In this document: in pieces, positions 1 to 8,819 of the stretch
How positions within the stretch are numbered: the stretch's first letter is position 1
How the letters are laid out: every line of letters starts with the position of its first letter
Assembly (NCBI RefSeq): GCF_017744435.1
Contig: NZ_JAGIBG010000004.1
Location: 181,880 to 245,879 of the forward strand
Length of the DNA stretch: 64,000 nucleotides
Reading direction: 5' to 3'
From: Pseudomonas sp.
GTDB taxonomy: Bacteria > Pseudomonadota > Gammaproteobacteria > Pseudomonadales > Pseudomonadaceae
Translations under genes and position numbers: made by a program
The notes under the pieces: model-generated
Told to the model about the DNA's origin: nothing
Databases searched by the model: none
The model's input: the letters and a program-made list of their open reading frames with translations, nothing else

Positions 1-156
1 CTCGGCGACCGCCTGTTGCTTGTCGCCGTGCAGGCGCTCCTGATCCTGGCGGAACGCTTGCCAGAACTGCTGGGAACGTTCGGCGCCGCCTTCGGCGTAG
101 ACACTGGCGCTGCCCAGGGCGAGGGTCGCCAGCAGCAGGTATTTGCTCAGGTTCAT
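1..156 (-). CDS. PtrA-like small exported protein (3' end outside window)
   Basis: Only the first 52 codons are present; the gene continues past the left edge. It begins with a signal peptide (MNLSKYLLLATLALGSASVYA) followed by AEGGAERSQQFWQAF. An ATG preceded by GAGG at about 8 nt supports the start. The post-cleavage AEGG-x-(D/E)-R motif resembles the N-terminus of PtrA-type co-regulatory/copper-tolerance proteins of Pseudomonas, which in P. aeruginosa sit next to copRS. Here it is divergent from a CopRS/CzcRS-type pair, which supports that reading. The family assignment is from recall of the motif plus context; the missing C-terminus prevents a firm call. Confidence 0.55.
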   Translation of the reverse strand, partial: MNLSKYLLLATLALGSASVYAEGGAERSQQFWQAFRQDQERLHGDKQQAVAE

Positions 157-265
157 GATGCTTGCCTCGTTGATAACCGATCAGACAGGGCAATCGTATC
201 CACCGGCAGCTAACGCCAAGGTGAGGCGGGCATTACAGTCTTGCAATGTGGCCCTGGCAGACAGC

Positions 266-298
266 CAGATAACACCAGGATTACAAATCCGTTATCTG
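266..298. promoter_or_regulatory. Nested dyad between the PtrA-like gene and the response regulator
   Basis: CAGATAAC at 266-273 and GTTATCTG at 291-298 are a perfect 8-bp inverted repeat. Inside it lies a second dyad, GGATT-ACA-AATCC (278-290). A further imperfect dyad, CATTACA/TGCAATG, lies at 231-248. The site is about 100 bp upstream of the response regulator and 110 bp upstream of the divergent exported protein, as expected for an operator of the adjacent regulator. There is no T-run, so a terminator is less likely. Function is inferred. Confidence 0.5.
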
Positions 299-397
299 CG
301 CCGACGGACCGTTCGCATGCCGTAACATCCTGCCGCTTGACCCTGAAGCCCCTACAGGCTTGAGAATCCTGCCCTTTCCAGCCTACCGAGCCCGCCC

Positions 398-1072
398 ATG
401 CGCCTACTGATCATCGAGGACGAACTGCGTACCGCCGACTACCTGCAACAAGGCCTGCGCGAAAACGGCTACGTGGTCGACTGCGCCCACACCGGCACCG
501 ACGGCCTGCACCTGGCGCGCCAGCAGCCCTACGACCTGATCATCCTCGACGTCAACCTGCCCGAACTGGACGGCTGGACGGTGCTGCAGCGCCTGCGCGC
601 CGAGTCGGCCACGCGGATCATGATGCTGACCGCCCATGGCCGCCTGTCAGACCGTGTCAAAGGCCTGGACCTGGGCGCTGACGACTACCTGCTCAAACCG
701 TTCGAATTCCCCGAGTTGCTGGCCCGTATTCGCAGCCTGCTGCGCCGCAACGACCAGCAACTGCAACCGAGCACCCTGCGCGTCGCCGACCTGGAGCTGG
801 ACCCCGGCCGCCACCGCGCCTACCGGGCCGGCAAGCGTATCGACCTGACTGCCAAGGAATTCGCCCTGCTCCACCTGCTGATGCGCCAGAGCGGCGAGGT
901 GCTGTCGCGTACGCAGATCATCTCGCTGGTGTGGGACATGAACTTCGATTGCGACACCAATGTGGTCGAGGTCTCGATCCGCCGCCTGCGGGCGAAGATC
1001 GACGACCCGTTCGACGACAAGCTGATCCACACCCTGCGCGGCGTCGGTTATGTCCTCGAGGCCCGCGTGTGA
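398..1072 (+). CDS. OmpR-family response regulator, heavy-metal (CopR/CzcR/CusR) type
   Basis: 224 aa. Receiver domain at residues 1-115 with the acidic pair E7/D8, phosphoacceptor D51 ([14 protein letters not shown]) and K in DYLLKPFEF. The C-terminal winged helix (about 130-220) ends in the usual [11 protein letters not shown]. Its stop overlaps the GTG start of the sensor kinase by 4 bp (GTGTGA), so the two are translationally coupled. Sequence style ([25 protein letters not shown]) is that of the copper/zinc/cadmium-responsive IrlR-CopR-CzcR group. The actual signal is not deducible; the divergent PtrA-like gene favours copper. Confidence 0.85.
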   Translation: MRLLIIEDELRTADYLQQGLRENGYVVDCAHTGTDGLHLARQQPYDLIILDVNLPELDGWTVLQRLRAESATRIMMLTAHGRLSDRVKGLDLGADDYLLKPFEFPELLARIRSLLRRNDQQLQPSTLRVADLELDPGRHRAYRAGKRIDLTAKEFALLHLLMRQSGEVLSRTQIISLVWDMNFDCDTNVVEVSIRRLRAKIDDPFDDKLIHTLRGVGYVLEARV

Positions 1073-2451
1073 AGCACGCCAGCCTGTCACTGCGCCTGGG
1101 CCTGGGCATGACCCTGATGGGCGCCGCCCTGGTCTTGCTGCTCGCCTGCCTGGCGGTGTTCGCCCTCGACCACGAACTGGACAGCCGCGCCCGCAAGGAC
1201 CTGGCGCGCAAGATGTTGCAGGTGGAGCATAACTTGCGGGTCGACCTGCGCAGCGAGGACCTTGGCAACCGCGCCCACCCGTTGCTCGACCTGGTCATGG
1301 GCCACGACAACCTGAGCCTGAGCGTACTGGCCCTTGAGGGCCGTCACCCGCACCTGCTCAGTCTCGGCCCTGCGCTGGAGTCCCGGGTTGGCGAATTGCA
1401 TACCGATTCACGGCTGAACTACCACGAATGGCGCGACAGCAGCGGCAACCAGATCCTCACCGTGACCCGGCAGATGCGCCTGCGTGACGACACCCCGGTG
1501 CGGGTGATGATGTCGCTCAACCGCGCCGACGACCATGCCCTGCTTCAGGCCTATCTGCATTCGACCCTGCTGGCCTTGCCGGTGCTGTTGCTGCTGATCG
1601 GCGCTGGCGCCTGGTGGTTGATGCAACGAGGCCTGAGGCCACTGCGCCACTTCCGCCGCATCGCTGGGCAGGTCTCCACCCAGGACCTGCAACACCGCCT
1701 GCCCGCCACCGGGTTACCGCTGGAGCTGGCAGAACTGGCGCGCAGTATCAATGTGATGCTCGACCGCCTGGATCAGGGTGTGCGCCAGCTGTCGCAGTTC
1801 TCCGACGACCTGGCCCACGAACTGCGTACCCCGTTGGGCAACCTGATGGGCAAAGCCCAGGTCACCCTGGCCCGCGAGCGTGATAGCGCGAACTACCGGG
1901 AGGTGCTGGAAGACAGCATCGAGGAACTGACCCGGCTCAACCGCATCATTAACGACATGCTGTTCCTCGCCCAGGTCAGCCAGCCCCAGGCGCAAGTGAC
2001 GCTCAAGCCGCTGGCCTTGGCGGATGAAGCGGCGCAGGTAAGCGAGCTGTTTGCCTTCAGTGCCGAGCTGAAGGGTATCGAGCTGCCCTTGCAGGGCTGG
2101 GGGACAGCGCTGGCAGACCGCTTGATGTTCCAGCGGGCGCTGTCGAATCTGTTGAGCAATGCGATTCGCCATGGGCCTGAAGGGCAAGCGGTGGAGCTGG
2201 GCATCGAGCGTCAGGGCAGCGAAGTGCTGATGTGGGTGGAGAACCAGGGGCCGGGGATTGCCGAAGAACATTGGCCTCAGTTGTTCGAGCGCTTTTACCG
2301 GGTGGGGTCGGGGCGTTCGCGGCTGGAGGGTGGGACAGGGCTGGGGCTGGCGATCGTGAAGTCGATCATGCAGTTGCATGGGGGTCGGGTCGAGGTGAAC
2401 AGCACCCTTTCAGGGCCAACCCGGTTTACCTTGGTGTTTCGGGCTGAGTGA
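1069..2451 (+). CDS. Heavy-metal-type sensor histidine kinase (CopS/CzcS/CusS-like)
   Basis: 460 aa from GTG 1069, which overlaps the regulator stop. Transmembrane segments at about 8-33 and 162-185 bracket a periplasmic sensor of roughly 125 residues; HAMP about 186-240; H-box [14 protein letters not shown] with H250; N-box [10 protein letters not shown]-boxes GPGIAEEH and [14 protein letters not shown]. The periplasmic part has several His residues (VEHNL, RAH, GHD, RHPHLL), compatible with metal sensing. It would phosphorylate the upstream regulator. A longer in-frame reading starting inside the regulator gene is rejected because the signal-anchor only fits the GTG start. The ligand is unknown. 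Confidence 0.85.
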   Translation: MKHASLSLRLGLGMTLMGAALVLLLACLAVFALDHELDSRARKDLARKMLQVEHNLRVDLRSEDLGNRAHPLLDLVMGHDNLSLSVLALEGRHPHLLSLGPALESRVGELHTDSRLNYHEWRDSSGNQILTVTRQMRLRDDTPVRVMMSLNRADDHALLQAYLHSTLLALPVLLLLIGAGAWWLMQRGLRPLRHFRRIAGQVSTQDLQHRLPATGLPLELAELARSINVMLDRLDQGVRQLSQFSDDLAHELRTPLGNLMGKAQVTLARERDSANYREVLEDSIEELTRLNRIINDMLFLAQVSQPQAQVTLKPLALADEAAQVSELFAFSAELKGIELPLQGWGTALADRLMFQRALSNLLSNAIRHGPEGQAVELGIERQGSEVLMWVENQGPGIAEEHWPQLFERFYRVGSGRSRLEGGTGLGLAIVKSIMQLHGGRVEVNSTLSGPTRFTLVFRAE

Positions 2452-2463
2452 TGGATACCTGTT

Positions 2464-2576
2464 CCGGCCTCTTCGCGGGTGAACCCGCTCCCACAAGGGT
2501 TGTAAAAACCTTGAGGCAGGCGCCGTACCTGTGGGAGCGGGTTTATCGAGGCGTCGAACCGCCGCGAAGAGGCCGG
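2464..2576. repeat. REP pair with one expanded unit
   Basis: Left unit 2464-2498 (CCGGCCTCTTCGCGGG...CCCGCTCCCACA) and inverted right unit 2528-2576. The right unit carries about 15 extra bases (TCGAGGCGTCGAACC) between GTTTA and CGCGAAGAGGCC, unlike the other copies in this window. It lies between the convergent sensor kinase and pdxJ. Confidence 0.9.
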
Positions 2577-2593
2577 AGCAGGCAATCAACGCA

Positions 2594-3334
2594 TCAGCGC
2601 GAAGCCGCGACGATCAACGCCTTCATCTCGGCCACAGCGGCCTTGAAGCCGACGAACAGCGCATGCGCCACCAGCGCATGGCCAATGTTCAGCTCATTGA
2701 TCCCCTTGATCGCCGCCACCGCCTCGACGTTGTGATAGTGCAGTCCATGCCCGGCATTGACGATCAGCCCCTGGCCCACGCCAAACGCCACGCCATCGAC
2801 GATGCGCTGCAGTTCCTCGGCCACTTCGGTCGGTGTTTCGGCATCGGCATAACGCCCGGTGTGCAGCTCGACGGCGGGGGCACCGACACGGCGCGAAGCC
2901 TCGATCTGCCGCTCGTCAGGATCGATGAACAGCGACACTTCAGCACCGGTACGCGACAGGCGCTCGACCGCCGCCTTGATCCGTGCCTCCTGGCCGGCCA
3001 CGTCCAGGCCACCTTCGGTGGTCAGCTCCTGGCGGGTTTCGGGAACCAGGCAGATATGCGCCGGGCGGATCTTTTCGGCAAAGGCCATCATCTCTTCGGT
3101 GATGCCCATTTCGAAGTTCATGCGCGTCTGCAGCACGTCCTTGAGCACCACCACGTCGCGCTCCTGGATGTGCCGGCGGTCTTCACGCAGGTGCACGGTG
3201 ATACCGTCGGCGCCCGCTTCCTCGGCATCCAGCGCAGCCTTGACCGGGTCAGGGTAGCGGGTGCCGCGGGCCTGGCGCAGGGTTGCCACGTGGTCGATGT
3301 TGACGCCGAGAAGCATGCGGTTGCTGTGAGTCAC
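2594..3334 (-). CDS. pdxJ: Pyridoxine 5'-phosphate synthase
   Basis: 246 aa. Condenses 3-amino-2-oxopropyl phosphate with 1-deoxy-D-xylulose 5-phosphate to form pyridoxine 5'-phosphate (DXP-dependent vitamin B6 pathway, cytosolic). Start is GTG at 3334, giving [21 protein letters not shown] with an AGGAG Shine-Dalgarno about 8 nt upstream; an in-frame ATG 27 nt earlier is less well supported. Conserved stretches: [29 protein letters not shown], the LHTGRYA loop and [11 protein letters not shown]. Last gene of the lepB-rnc-era-recO-pdxJ run, 43 nt after recO, the same order as in other pseudomonads. Confidence 0.97.
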   Translation of the reverse strand: MTHSNRMLLGVNIDHVATLRQARGTRYPDPVKAALDAEEAGADGITVHLREDRRHIQERDVVVLKDVLQTRMNFEMGITEEMMAFAEKIRPAHICLVPETRQELTTEGGLDVAGQEARIKAAVERLSRTGAEVSLFIDPDERQIEASRRVGAPAVELHTGRYADAETPTEVAEELQRIVDGVAFGVGQGLIVNAGHGLHYHNVEAVAAIKGINELNIGHALVAHALFVGFKAAVAEMKALIVAASR

Positions 3335-3377
3335 GAAACGCTCTCCTGAAGTTTGAGCCACACAGCATACGACGTGC

Positions 3378-4061
3378 TCAGCGCTTGCGAAACAGTTCCC
3401 GGCTGACCAGCGGTTTTGGCCCCAGGTGAACCGCCAGTGCCTGGCGCATCAGGCGCTTGGCCGCCAGCAAGGCGCCGGGGGCATCCCAGTCGGCCTGGGC
3501 CAGGGCCAACAGCTCTGTACCGTTGAACAGACCAGGTTGGGCCAGGTACACACGTTCAAGGCCGGCATCGACCCGCAGGCGGTACAGGCCATCAGCTTCG
3601 ATCGGGTCGTCGTTGACGTCGTGGCTGAGGGAAAAGGTATAGCCCAGGTCCTCCAGCAGCCGCCACTCGAAGGAACGCAGCAGTGGCTCCAGCGGCCTAC
3701 CCTCGGCCAAGGCCTGCAGGGTGAGCGCGTAATGCTCGAACAATTCAGGCTGCGGCGCCTCGGCGGGCAGCAGGCGCATCAGCAGTTCATTGAGGTAGAG
3801 GCCGCTGAACAGCGCGTCGCCATGCAGCCACGCCGCAATACCCACAGTGTCCAGGCGCCTGACGTTCTTCAGCTCACCTTTGCCGAACAGCTCCACTTCC
3901 AGCGGTACGAACGGCCGCACCAGGCTGCCCCCCTTGCCGCGTGCGCGCCGCAGCACCGCACGCAGGCGGCCCTGGGGCGTGAAGAAGTCCACAAGAGCAC
4001 TGGTTTCCTTGTAGGCGCGGCTGTGCAGGACGTAGGCCGGCTGGCCGACTGGCTGTTCCAT
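3378..4061 (-). CDS. recO: DNA repair protein RecO
   Basis: 227 aa. Mediator protein of the RecF pathway that loads RecA on SSB-coated single-stranded DNA and anneals strands. N-terminal OB fold ([36 protein letters not shown]) followed by the helical domain. I use ATG 4061 (MEQPVGQ); an in-frame GTG 9 nt upstream, with AGGT 5 nt ahead of it, is an alternative. The zinc-finger cysteines seen in Gram-positive RecO are absent, as usual for Pseudomonas. It is separated from era by an inverted-repeat element (4101-4222), so era-recO read-through may be attenuated. Confidence 0.93.
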   Translation of the reverse strand: MEQPVGQPAYVLHSRAYKETSALVDFFTPQGRLRAVLRRARGKGGSLVRPFVPLEVELFGKGELKNVRRLDTVGIAAWLHGDALFSGLYLNELLMRLLPAEAPQPELFEHYALTLQALAEGRPLEPLLRSFEWRLLEDLGYTFSLSHDVNDDPIEADGLYRLRVDAGLERVYLAQPGLFNGTELLALAQADWDAPGALLAAKRLMRQALAVHLGPKPLVSRELFRKR

Positions 4062-4100
4062 AAAGATCACTCGTTACCTGCGCCCCGGTAATACTGCTAA

Positions 4101-4222
4101 TTGGGGCTGCTGCGCAGCCCATCGCAGGCAAGCCAGCTCCCACACCGACAGCATCGACTTCAAGTCATGTGCAGTACCTGTGGGAGCTGGCTTGCCTGCG
4201 ATGGGCCGCAAAGCGGCCCCAA
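4101..4222. repeat. Long inverted repeat, REP-like variant (GGAGCTGGCTTGCCTGCGATGGG type)
   Basis: Arms at about 4101-4146 and 4175-4222 are near-perfect inverted copies of TGGGAGCTGGCTTGCCTGCGATGGG..., flanked by GGGGC(T/C)G/CGGCCCC stems, with a loop of about 28 bp. It differs in sequence from the CGCGGGTAAACCCGC REP class elsewhere in the window but shares the CTCCCACA core. It lies in the recO-era intergenic gap on the transcribed path. Confidence 0.85.
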
Positions 4223-4231
4223 CAGTAATAC

Positions 4232-5134
4232 TTAGAGGTCGCCGTACCCCAGCGAACGCAGGGCGCGCTCGTCGTCGGACCAGCCGCCTTTGACCTTGAC
4301 CCAAAGGTTGAGCATGACCTTGGAGTCGAACAGCACTTCCATGTCCTTGCGCGCTTCAGAGCCAATGCGTTTGATGCGTTCGCCCTTGTCACCGATGATG
4401 ATCTTCTTCTGGCCATCACGCTCGACCAGGATCAGTGCATGGATGTGCAGCACGTGGCCCTGCTGCTTGAACTCTTCGATTTCCACGGTGATCTGGTACG
4501 GCAGCTCGGCACCCAGCTGGCGCATGATCTTCTCGCGTACCAGTTCGGCAGCGAGGAAGCGGCTGCTGCGGTCGGTGATCTGGTCTTCCGGGAAGAAGTG
4601 ATCATTTTCCGGCAGGTGCTTGGCGATCTGGGCTTCCAGCGCCTCCAGGTTGTGGCCCTGCTGCGCGGAAATCGGCATCACTTCGGCGTTCGGCAGTTGC
4701 TCCTGCAGCCACTGCAGGTGCGGGATCAACTCGGCCTTCTCTTCCATGCGGTCGGTCTTGTTGACCGCAATGATCAGCGGGCCGGTCACGTACTGCACGC
4801 GCTCCAGCACCAGCTGGTCCTCGTCGGTCCACTTGGTGCGGTCGACCACGAAGATCACCACGTCGACGTCCTTCAGGGCCGCCGAGGCGTTGCGGTTCAT
4901 GTAGCGGTTCAAGGCCTTGTCGTTGGCCTTGTGCATGCCCGGGGTGTCGACGTAGATCGCCTGCACGTCACCCTCGGTCTTGATGCCGAGCATGTTGTGG
5001 CGGGTGGTCTGCGGCTTGCGCGAGGTGATCGCCAGCTTCTGGCCGAGGATGTGGTTGAGCAAGGTCGACTTGCCCACGTTCGGGCGGCCGACGATGGCCA
5101 CGTAACCGCAGCGGGTCGGATTGTTATCAGTCAT
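4232..5134 (-). CDS. era: GTPase Era
   Basis: 300 aa. Essential GTPase that binds the 3' end of 16S rRNA during 30S maturation. G1 [10 protein letters not shown]3 DTPG (YVDTPGMHK), G4 NKTD and G5 SAQ (ISAQQG) are all present. The C-terminal KH domain contains [13 protein letters not shown]. Start is ATG 5134 ([16 protein letters not shown]), overlapping the rnc stop by 8 bp (ATGACTGA); an in-frame GTG two codons upstream is not needed. The rnc-era overlap implies translational coupling, as in E. coli. Confidence 0.97.
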   Translation of the reverse strand: MTDNNPTRCGYVAIVGRPNVGKSTLLNHILGQKLAITSRKPQTTRHNMLGIKTEGDVQAIYVDTPGMHKANDKALNRYMNRNASAALKDVDVVIFVVDRTKWTDEDQLVLERVQYVTGPLIIAVNKTDRMEEKAELIPHLQWLQEQLPNAEVMPISAQQGHNLEALEAQIAKHLPENDHFFPEDQITDRSSRFLAAELVREKIMRQLGAELPYQITVEIEEFKQQGHVLHIHALILVERDGQKKIIIGDKGERIKRIGSEARKDMEVLFDSKVMLNLWVKVKGGWSDDERALRSLGYGDL

Positions 5135-5816
5135 TACCATTCTCCACGCCCAGGGCGATCAATGCAGCAGCGGCGGCGACCTGCTCGGCGATACGCCGGC
5201 TGACGCCCTGGCCACGGCTCTTGTTGTTCAGCAGCACCACTTCGCATTCGACGAAGAAGGTACGGCAGTGCGGTTCGCCCTGGATGTCGACCACCTCGTA
5301 ACGCGGCAGCTCGCAGCTGCGCGATTGCAGGAACTCCTGCAGGCGGGTTTTCGGGTCCTTGTTGGTGTCGACCAGGGTCAGGCCTTCGAACTCGTCGGTC
5401 AGCCAGGCGAGGACACGCTCGCGCGCGGTCTGCATGTCCGCGTCCAGGTAGATGGCGCCGATCAGCGCTTCCAGCGCGTCGGCCAGGATCGACTCACGGC
5501 GGAAACCACCGCTCTTGAGCTCACCCGAGCCCAGGCGCAGGTAGTCGCCCAGGTCGAAACCACGGGCCAGGCGGGCCAGGGTCTCGCCCTTGACCAGGCG
5601 GGCACGCAGACGCGACAGCTGACCTTCGCGGGCCTGCGGGAAGCGCTCGAACAGCGCCTCGCCGGCGACGAAATTGAGGATGGCGTCACCGAGGAACTCC
5701 AGGCGCTCGTTGTTGCGCCCGGCATAGCTGCGGTGGGTCAAGGCCAGCAGCATCTGCTCCTGATCCTTGAAGGTGTAGCCGAGCTTGCGCTCGAGACGGG
5801 CAAGGGAAGCAGTCAT
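5127..5816 (-). CDS. rnc: Ribonuclease III
   Basis: 229 aa. Double-strand-specific endoribonuclease for rRNA and mRNA processing. Catalytic signature [14 protein letters not shown] is present with E and D residues intact. The second acidic motif is [13 protein letters not shown], and the C-terminal dsRBD ([11 protein letters not shown] ... [18 protein letters not shown]) is complete. It lies 161 nt downstream of lepB. The 5' leader contains a perfect 12-bp hairpin (5944-5972), a possible RNase III self-cleavage or attenuation site. Confidence 0.97.
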   Translation of the reverse strand: MTASLARLERKLGYTFKDQEQMLLALTHRSYAGRNNERLEFLGDAILNFVAGEALFERFPQAREGQLSRLRARLVKGETLARLARGFDLGDYLRLGSGELKSGGFRRESILADALEALIGAIYLDADMQTARERVLAWLTDEFEGLTLVDTNKDPKTRLQEFLQSRSCELPRYEVVDIQGEPHCRTFFVECEVVLLNNKSRGQGVSRRIAEQVAAAAALIALGVENGND

Positions 5817-5943
5817 GCAGCCACCCGTTGGTTGTTCAACGCGTTGTTCAAATCAACATCCTGAAAGACTGTTGGGCTGTGGTCCGTCGCGGTGAGCGGC
5901 GAATCTCTCGTTCCTTGAGAACACAGCCTATGTCAGAAATGCA

Positions 5944-5972
5944 TTCGGCGCTGTCTGCAGGACAGCGCCGAA
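5944..5972 (-). promoter_or_regulatory. Perfect 12-bp hairpin in the lepB-rnc intergenic leader
   Basis: TTCGGCGCTGTC (5944-5955) and GACAGCGCCGAA (5961-5972) are exact complements around the loop TGCAG. On the minus strand it follows the lepB stop by 6 nt and is not followed by a strong T-run, so a simple terminator is not clear. In E. coli, RNase III cleaves a hairpin in its own mRNA leader; a similar role here is inference. Confidence 0.55.
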
Positions 5973-5977
5973 GGGTA

Positions 5978-6832
5978 TCAATGGATCAGGCCGACCCGCG
6001 ACAGGTTGGGCAAGTGGCTGAGCTTGGGCTCTGGCCAGCTCATCCATACCGCGAAGGCCTTGCCGACGATGTTCCGGTCCGGAACCATGCCGTGCAGCTC
6101 TTTAGGGATTTTCGGGTCATCCCAGTAGCGGCTGTCGTTGGAGTTGTCGCGGTTGTCGCCCATCATGAAGTAATGGCCAGCCGGCACGGTCCATTGCTGG
6201 TCCGGCGGCATGCGATAACGGGTCATCTCCTTGCGGATCAGGTGCTCGGCTTCGCCGAGTTTTTCCTTGTACAACTCGGCGCTGCCCAAGGTACCTGGCT
6301 CGGCACCGACCAGCTGCTCGGCGATCGGCTGGCCGTTGACGAACAGCCGCTTGTCGCTGGTGTAGCTGATCTTGTCGCCCGGCAGGCCGACCACACGCTT
6401 GATGTAGTTGACGTTCGGGTCGCTCGGGTAGCGGAACACCATCACATCGCCGCGTTGCGGGTCACCGACCTCGATGACCTTCTTGTCGATCACCGGCAGG
6501 CGGATGCCGTAGGAGAACTTGTTCACCAGGATGAAATCGCCCACTTCCAGGGTCGGTTTCATCGACCCCGAAGGGATCTGGAACGGCTCGACCAGGAACG
6601 AGCGCAGCACCAGCACGATGAACAGCACAGGGAAGAACGACTTGCCGTACTCCACCAGCAGCGGCTCTTTGCTCAGGCGCTCGACCACCGCCATTTCTGG
6701 CTGGGTGACGCTGCCCTGGTAGTTGGCGATCGCTGCCCGCCGGCGCGGAGCCAGGAACAGCAGATCGATCAAGCCCAGCAGACCGCAGACGAAGACGGCG
6801 ATGACTAGCAACAGCGGGAAATTTAGCGACAT
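5978..6832 (-). CDS. lepB: Signal peptidase I
   Basis: 284 aa inner-membrane serine protease that removes Sec signal peptides. Two N-terminal transmembrane segments (about 5-28 and 62-80) precede the catalytic periplasmic domain. Catalytic S90 lies in IPSGSMKPTL and general-base K145 in YIKRVVGLPGD; box E is MGDNRDNSNDSRYW. Start ATG is 5 nt after the lepA stop, so they share a transcript. The DUF4845 gene that I recall lying between lepB and rnc in P. aeruginosa is not present here. Confidence 0.97.
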   Translation of the reverse strand: MSLNFPLLLVIAVFVCGLLGLIDLLFLAPRRRAAIANYQGSVTQPEMAVVERLSKEPLLVEYGKSFFPVLFIVLVLRSFLVEPFQIPSGSMKPTLEVGDFILVNKFSYGIRLPVIDKKVIEVGDPQRGDVMVFRYPSDPNVNYIKRVVGLPGDKISYTSDKRLFVNGQPIAEQLVGAEPGTLGSAELYKEKLGEAEHLIRKEMTRYRMPPDQQWTVPAGHYFMMGDNRDNSNDSRYWDDPKIPKELHGMVPDRNIVGKAFAVWMSWPEPKLSHLPNLSRVGLIH

Positions 6833-6837
6833 AGGAC

Positions 6838-8637
6838 CTAGCTATCCAACCTGAGCACGGCGAGGAAGGCTTCCTGTGGAATCTCCACGTTGCCCACCTG
6901 TTTCATGCGTTTCTTACCGGCCTTCTGCTTCTCCAGCAGTTTCTTCTTACGGCTGACGTCACCACCGTAGCACTTGGCCAGTACGTTCTTTCTGAGCGCC
7001 TTGACGGTTGTCCGCGCGATGATCTGGCCGCCAATGGCTGCCTGGATCGCCACGTCGAACATCTGCCGAGGGATCAGCTCCTTCATCTTCTCGGTCAACG
7101 CACGGCCTTTGTAGGCCGCGTTGTCGCGGTGCACGATCAATGCCAGGGCATCGACCTTGTCGCCGTTGATCAGTACGTCCAGCTTGACCAGGTTGGCCGA
7201 CTGGTAGCGATCGAAATGATAGTCCAGCGAAGCATAGCCGCGGCTGGTCGACTTCAGGCGGTCGAAGAAGTCCAGGACCACTTCGTTCATCGGCATGTCA
7301 TAGCGCACCTGCACCTGGCTGCCGAGGAACTGCATGTCACGCTGCACGCCACGCTTCTCGATGCACAGGGTGATGACGTTGCCCAGGTGCTCCTGCGGCA
7401 CCAGGATGGTCGCGGTGACGATCGGCTCGCGGAAGTCGGCCACGGCCGAGACATCCGGCAGCTTCGACGGGTTGTCGACGATGATGGTTTCGCCGGTTTT
7501 CAGTTCCAGCTCGTAGATCACGCTTGGCGCAGTGGTGATCAGGTCCAGGTCGTATTCGCGCTCCAGGCGCTCCTGGATGATCTCCATGTGCAGCATGCCG
7601 AGGAAGCCACAACGGAAGCCGAAGCCCAGAGCATCGGAGCTTTCCGGCATGTACTGCAGCGACGAATCGTTCAGGGTCAGCTTCTGCAGGGCGTCGCGGA
7701 AGTCCTCGAAGTCATCGGAACTGACCGGGAACAGGCCGGCGTAGACCTGTGGCTGAATCTTCTTGAAACCGGCCAGCACTTCGACTTCTGGCGTCGAGGA
7801 CAGCGTCAGGGTGTCACCGACCGGGGCACCGTGAATGTCCTTGATGCTGGCAATGATGAAGCCCACTTCACCGGCCTTCAGGTCGGCGGTCTGGGTGTGT
7901 TTCGGGGTGAACACACCGACGCTGTCGACCAGGTGCACCTTGCCGGTGGACTTGACCAGGATCTTGTCGCCTTTCTTGACGCGGCCGTGGCGCACACGCA
8001 CCAGCGAGACCACGCCCAGGTAGTTGTCGAACCAGGAGTCGATGATCAGCGCCTGCAGTGGCGCCTCGATATCGCCTTCCGGTGCGGGAATGGTCTGCAC
8101 CAGGCGCTCGAGCACCTCGTCAACGCCCATGCCGCTCTTGGCGCTGCAGGCCACGGCGTCGGTGGCGTCGATGCCGATGATCTTCTCGATCTCGTCCTTC
8201 ACGCGGTCCGGATCGGCCTGGGGCAGGTCCATCTTGTTCAGGACCGGCATGACTTCCAGGCCCTGCTCGATGGCGGTGTAGCAGTTGGCGACGGACTGGG
8301 CTTCGACACCCTGGCCGGCGTCCACCACCAGCAGCGCACCTTCACAGGCCGCCAGCGAACGCGAAACTTCGTAGGTGAAGTCGACGTGACCGGGGGTGTC
8401 AATGAAGTTCAGCTGGTAGACCTTGCCGTCTTGCGCCTTGTAGTTGAGCGTGACGCTGTGGGCCTTGATGGTGATACCGCGTTCGCGCTCCAGATCCATG
8501 GAGTCCAGTACCTGGGCTTCCATTTCGCGCGCCGACAGGCCACCGCACATTTGAATGAAACGGTCGGCCAGCGTCGACTTGCCATGGTCGATGTGGGCGA
8601 TGATGGAGAAATTGCGGATATGACTCAAATCACTCAC
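6838..8637 (-). CDS. lepA: Elongation factor 4 (LepA)
   Basis: 599 aa translational GTPase that acts on stalled or mistranslocated ribosomes and in 30S assembly. G1 [10 protein letters not shown]3 DTPGHVDF, G4 NKMD and G5 SAK (CSAKSG) are present. EF-G-like domains II, III and V follow ([29 protein letters not shown]). The LepA-specific C-terminal domain includes [20 protein letters not shown] and the basic stretch [19 protein letters not shown]. Full length for the family. First gene of the lepA-lepB pair. Confidence 0.98.
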   Translation of the reverse strand: MSDLSHIRNFSIIAHIDHGKSTLADRFIQMCGGLSAREMEAQVLDSMDLERERGITIKAHSVTLNYKAQDGKVYQLNFIDTPGHVDFTYEVSRSLAACEGALLVVDAGQGVEAQSVANCYTAIEQGLEVMPVLNKMDLPQADPDRVKDEIEKIIGIDATDAVACSAKSGMGVDEVLERLVQTIPAPEGDIEAPLQALIIDSWFDNYLGVVSLVRVRHGRVKKGDKILVKSTGKVHLVDSVGVFTPKHTQTADLKAGEVGFIIASIKDIHGAPVGDTLTLSSTPEVEVLAGFKKIQPQVYAGLFPVSSDDFEDFRDALQKLTLNDSSLQYMPESSDALGFGFRCGFLGMLHMEIIQERLEREYDLDLITTAPSVIYELELKTGETIIVDNPSKLPDVSAVADFREPIVTATILVPQEHLGNVITLCIEKRGVQRDMQFLGSQVQVRYDMPMNEVVLDFFDRLKSTSRGYASLDYHFDRYQSANLVKLDVLINGDKVDALALIVHRDNAAYKGRALTEKMKELIPRQMFDVAIQAAIGGQIIARTTVKALRKNVLAKCYGGDVSRKKKLLEKQKAGKKRMKQVGNVEIPQEAFLAVLRLDS

Positions 8638-8775
8638 GGGTCAACACTCGGAAAAGGCTGCGAGCCGGACGCCCGCCGAAAAATAGCCGGGAATTGTACC
8701 TTAAGCTGCTGGGATATGGGAGATTCCTCTATCGGACTGTACACAGCATTCGCCCCCGCAATTGTGAACTTTCAT

Positions 8776-8802
8776 GAAAAAGGGCAGCCGAAGCTGCCCT
8801 TT
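8776..8802 (-). terminator. Rho-independent terminator after mucD
   Basis: AAAGGGCAGC-CGAA-GCTGCCCTTT (8779-8802) forms a 10-bp stem with a tetraloop. On the minus strand it is followed by a T-run (TTTTTCATG). It lies 17 nt past the mucD stop and separates the algU operon from lepA. Confidence 0.85.
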
Positions 8803-8819
8803 CCTACCTCTGAGTCCGC

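Noticed and set aside
266..298. Terminator reading of the nested dyad
   Set aside because: No T-run on either strand and it lies upstream of two divergent starts.
2464..2576. Transposon or insertion-sequence ends
   Set aside because: The recurrent CTCCCACA hairpins are REP elements; no transposase gene lies between any pair in this window.
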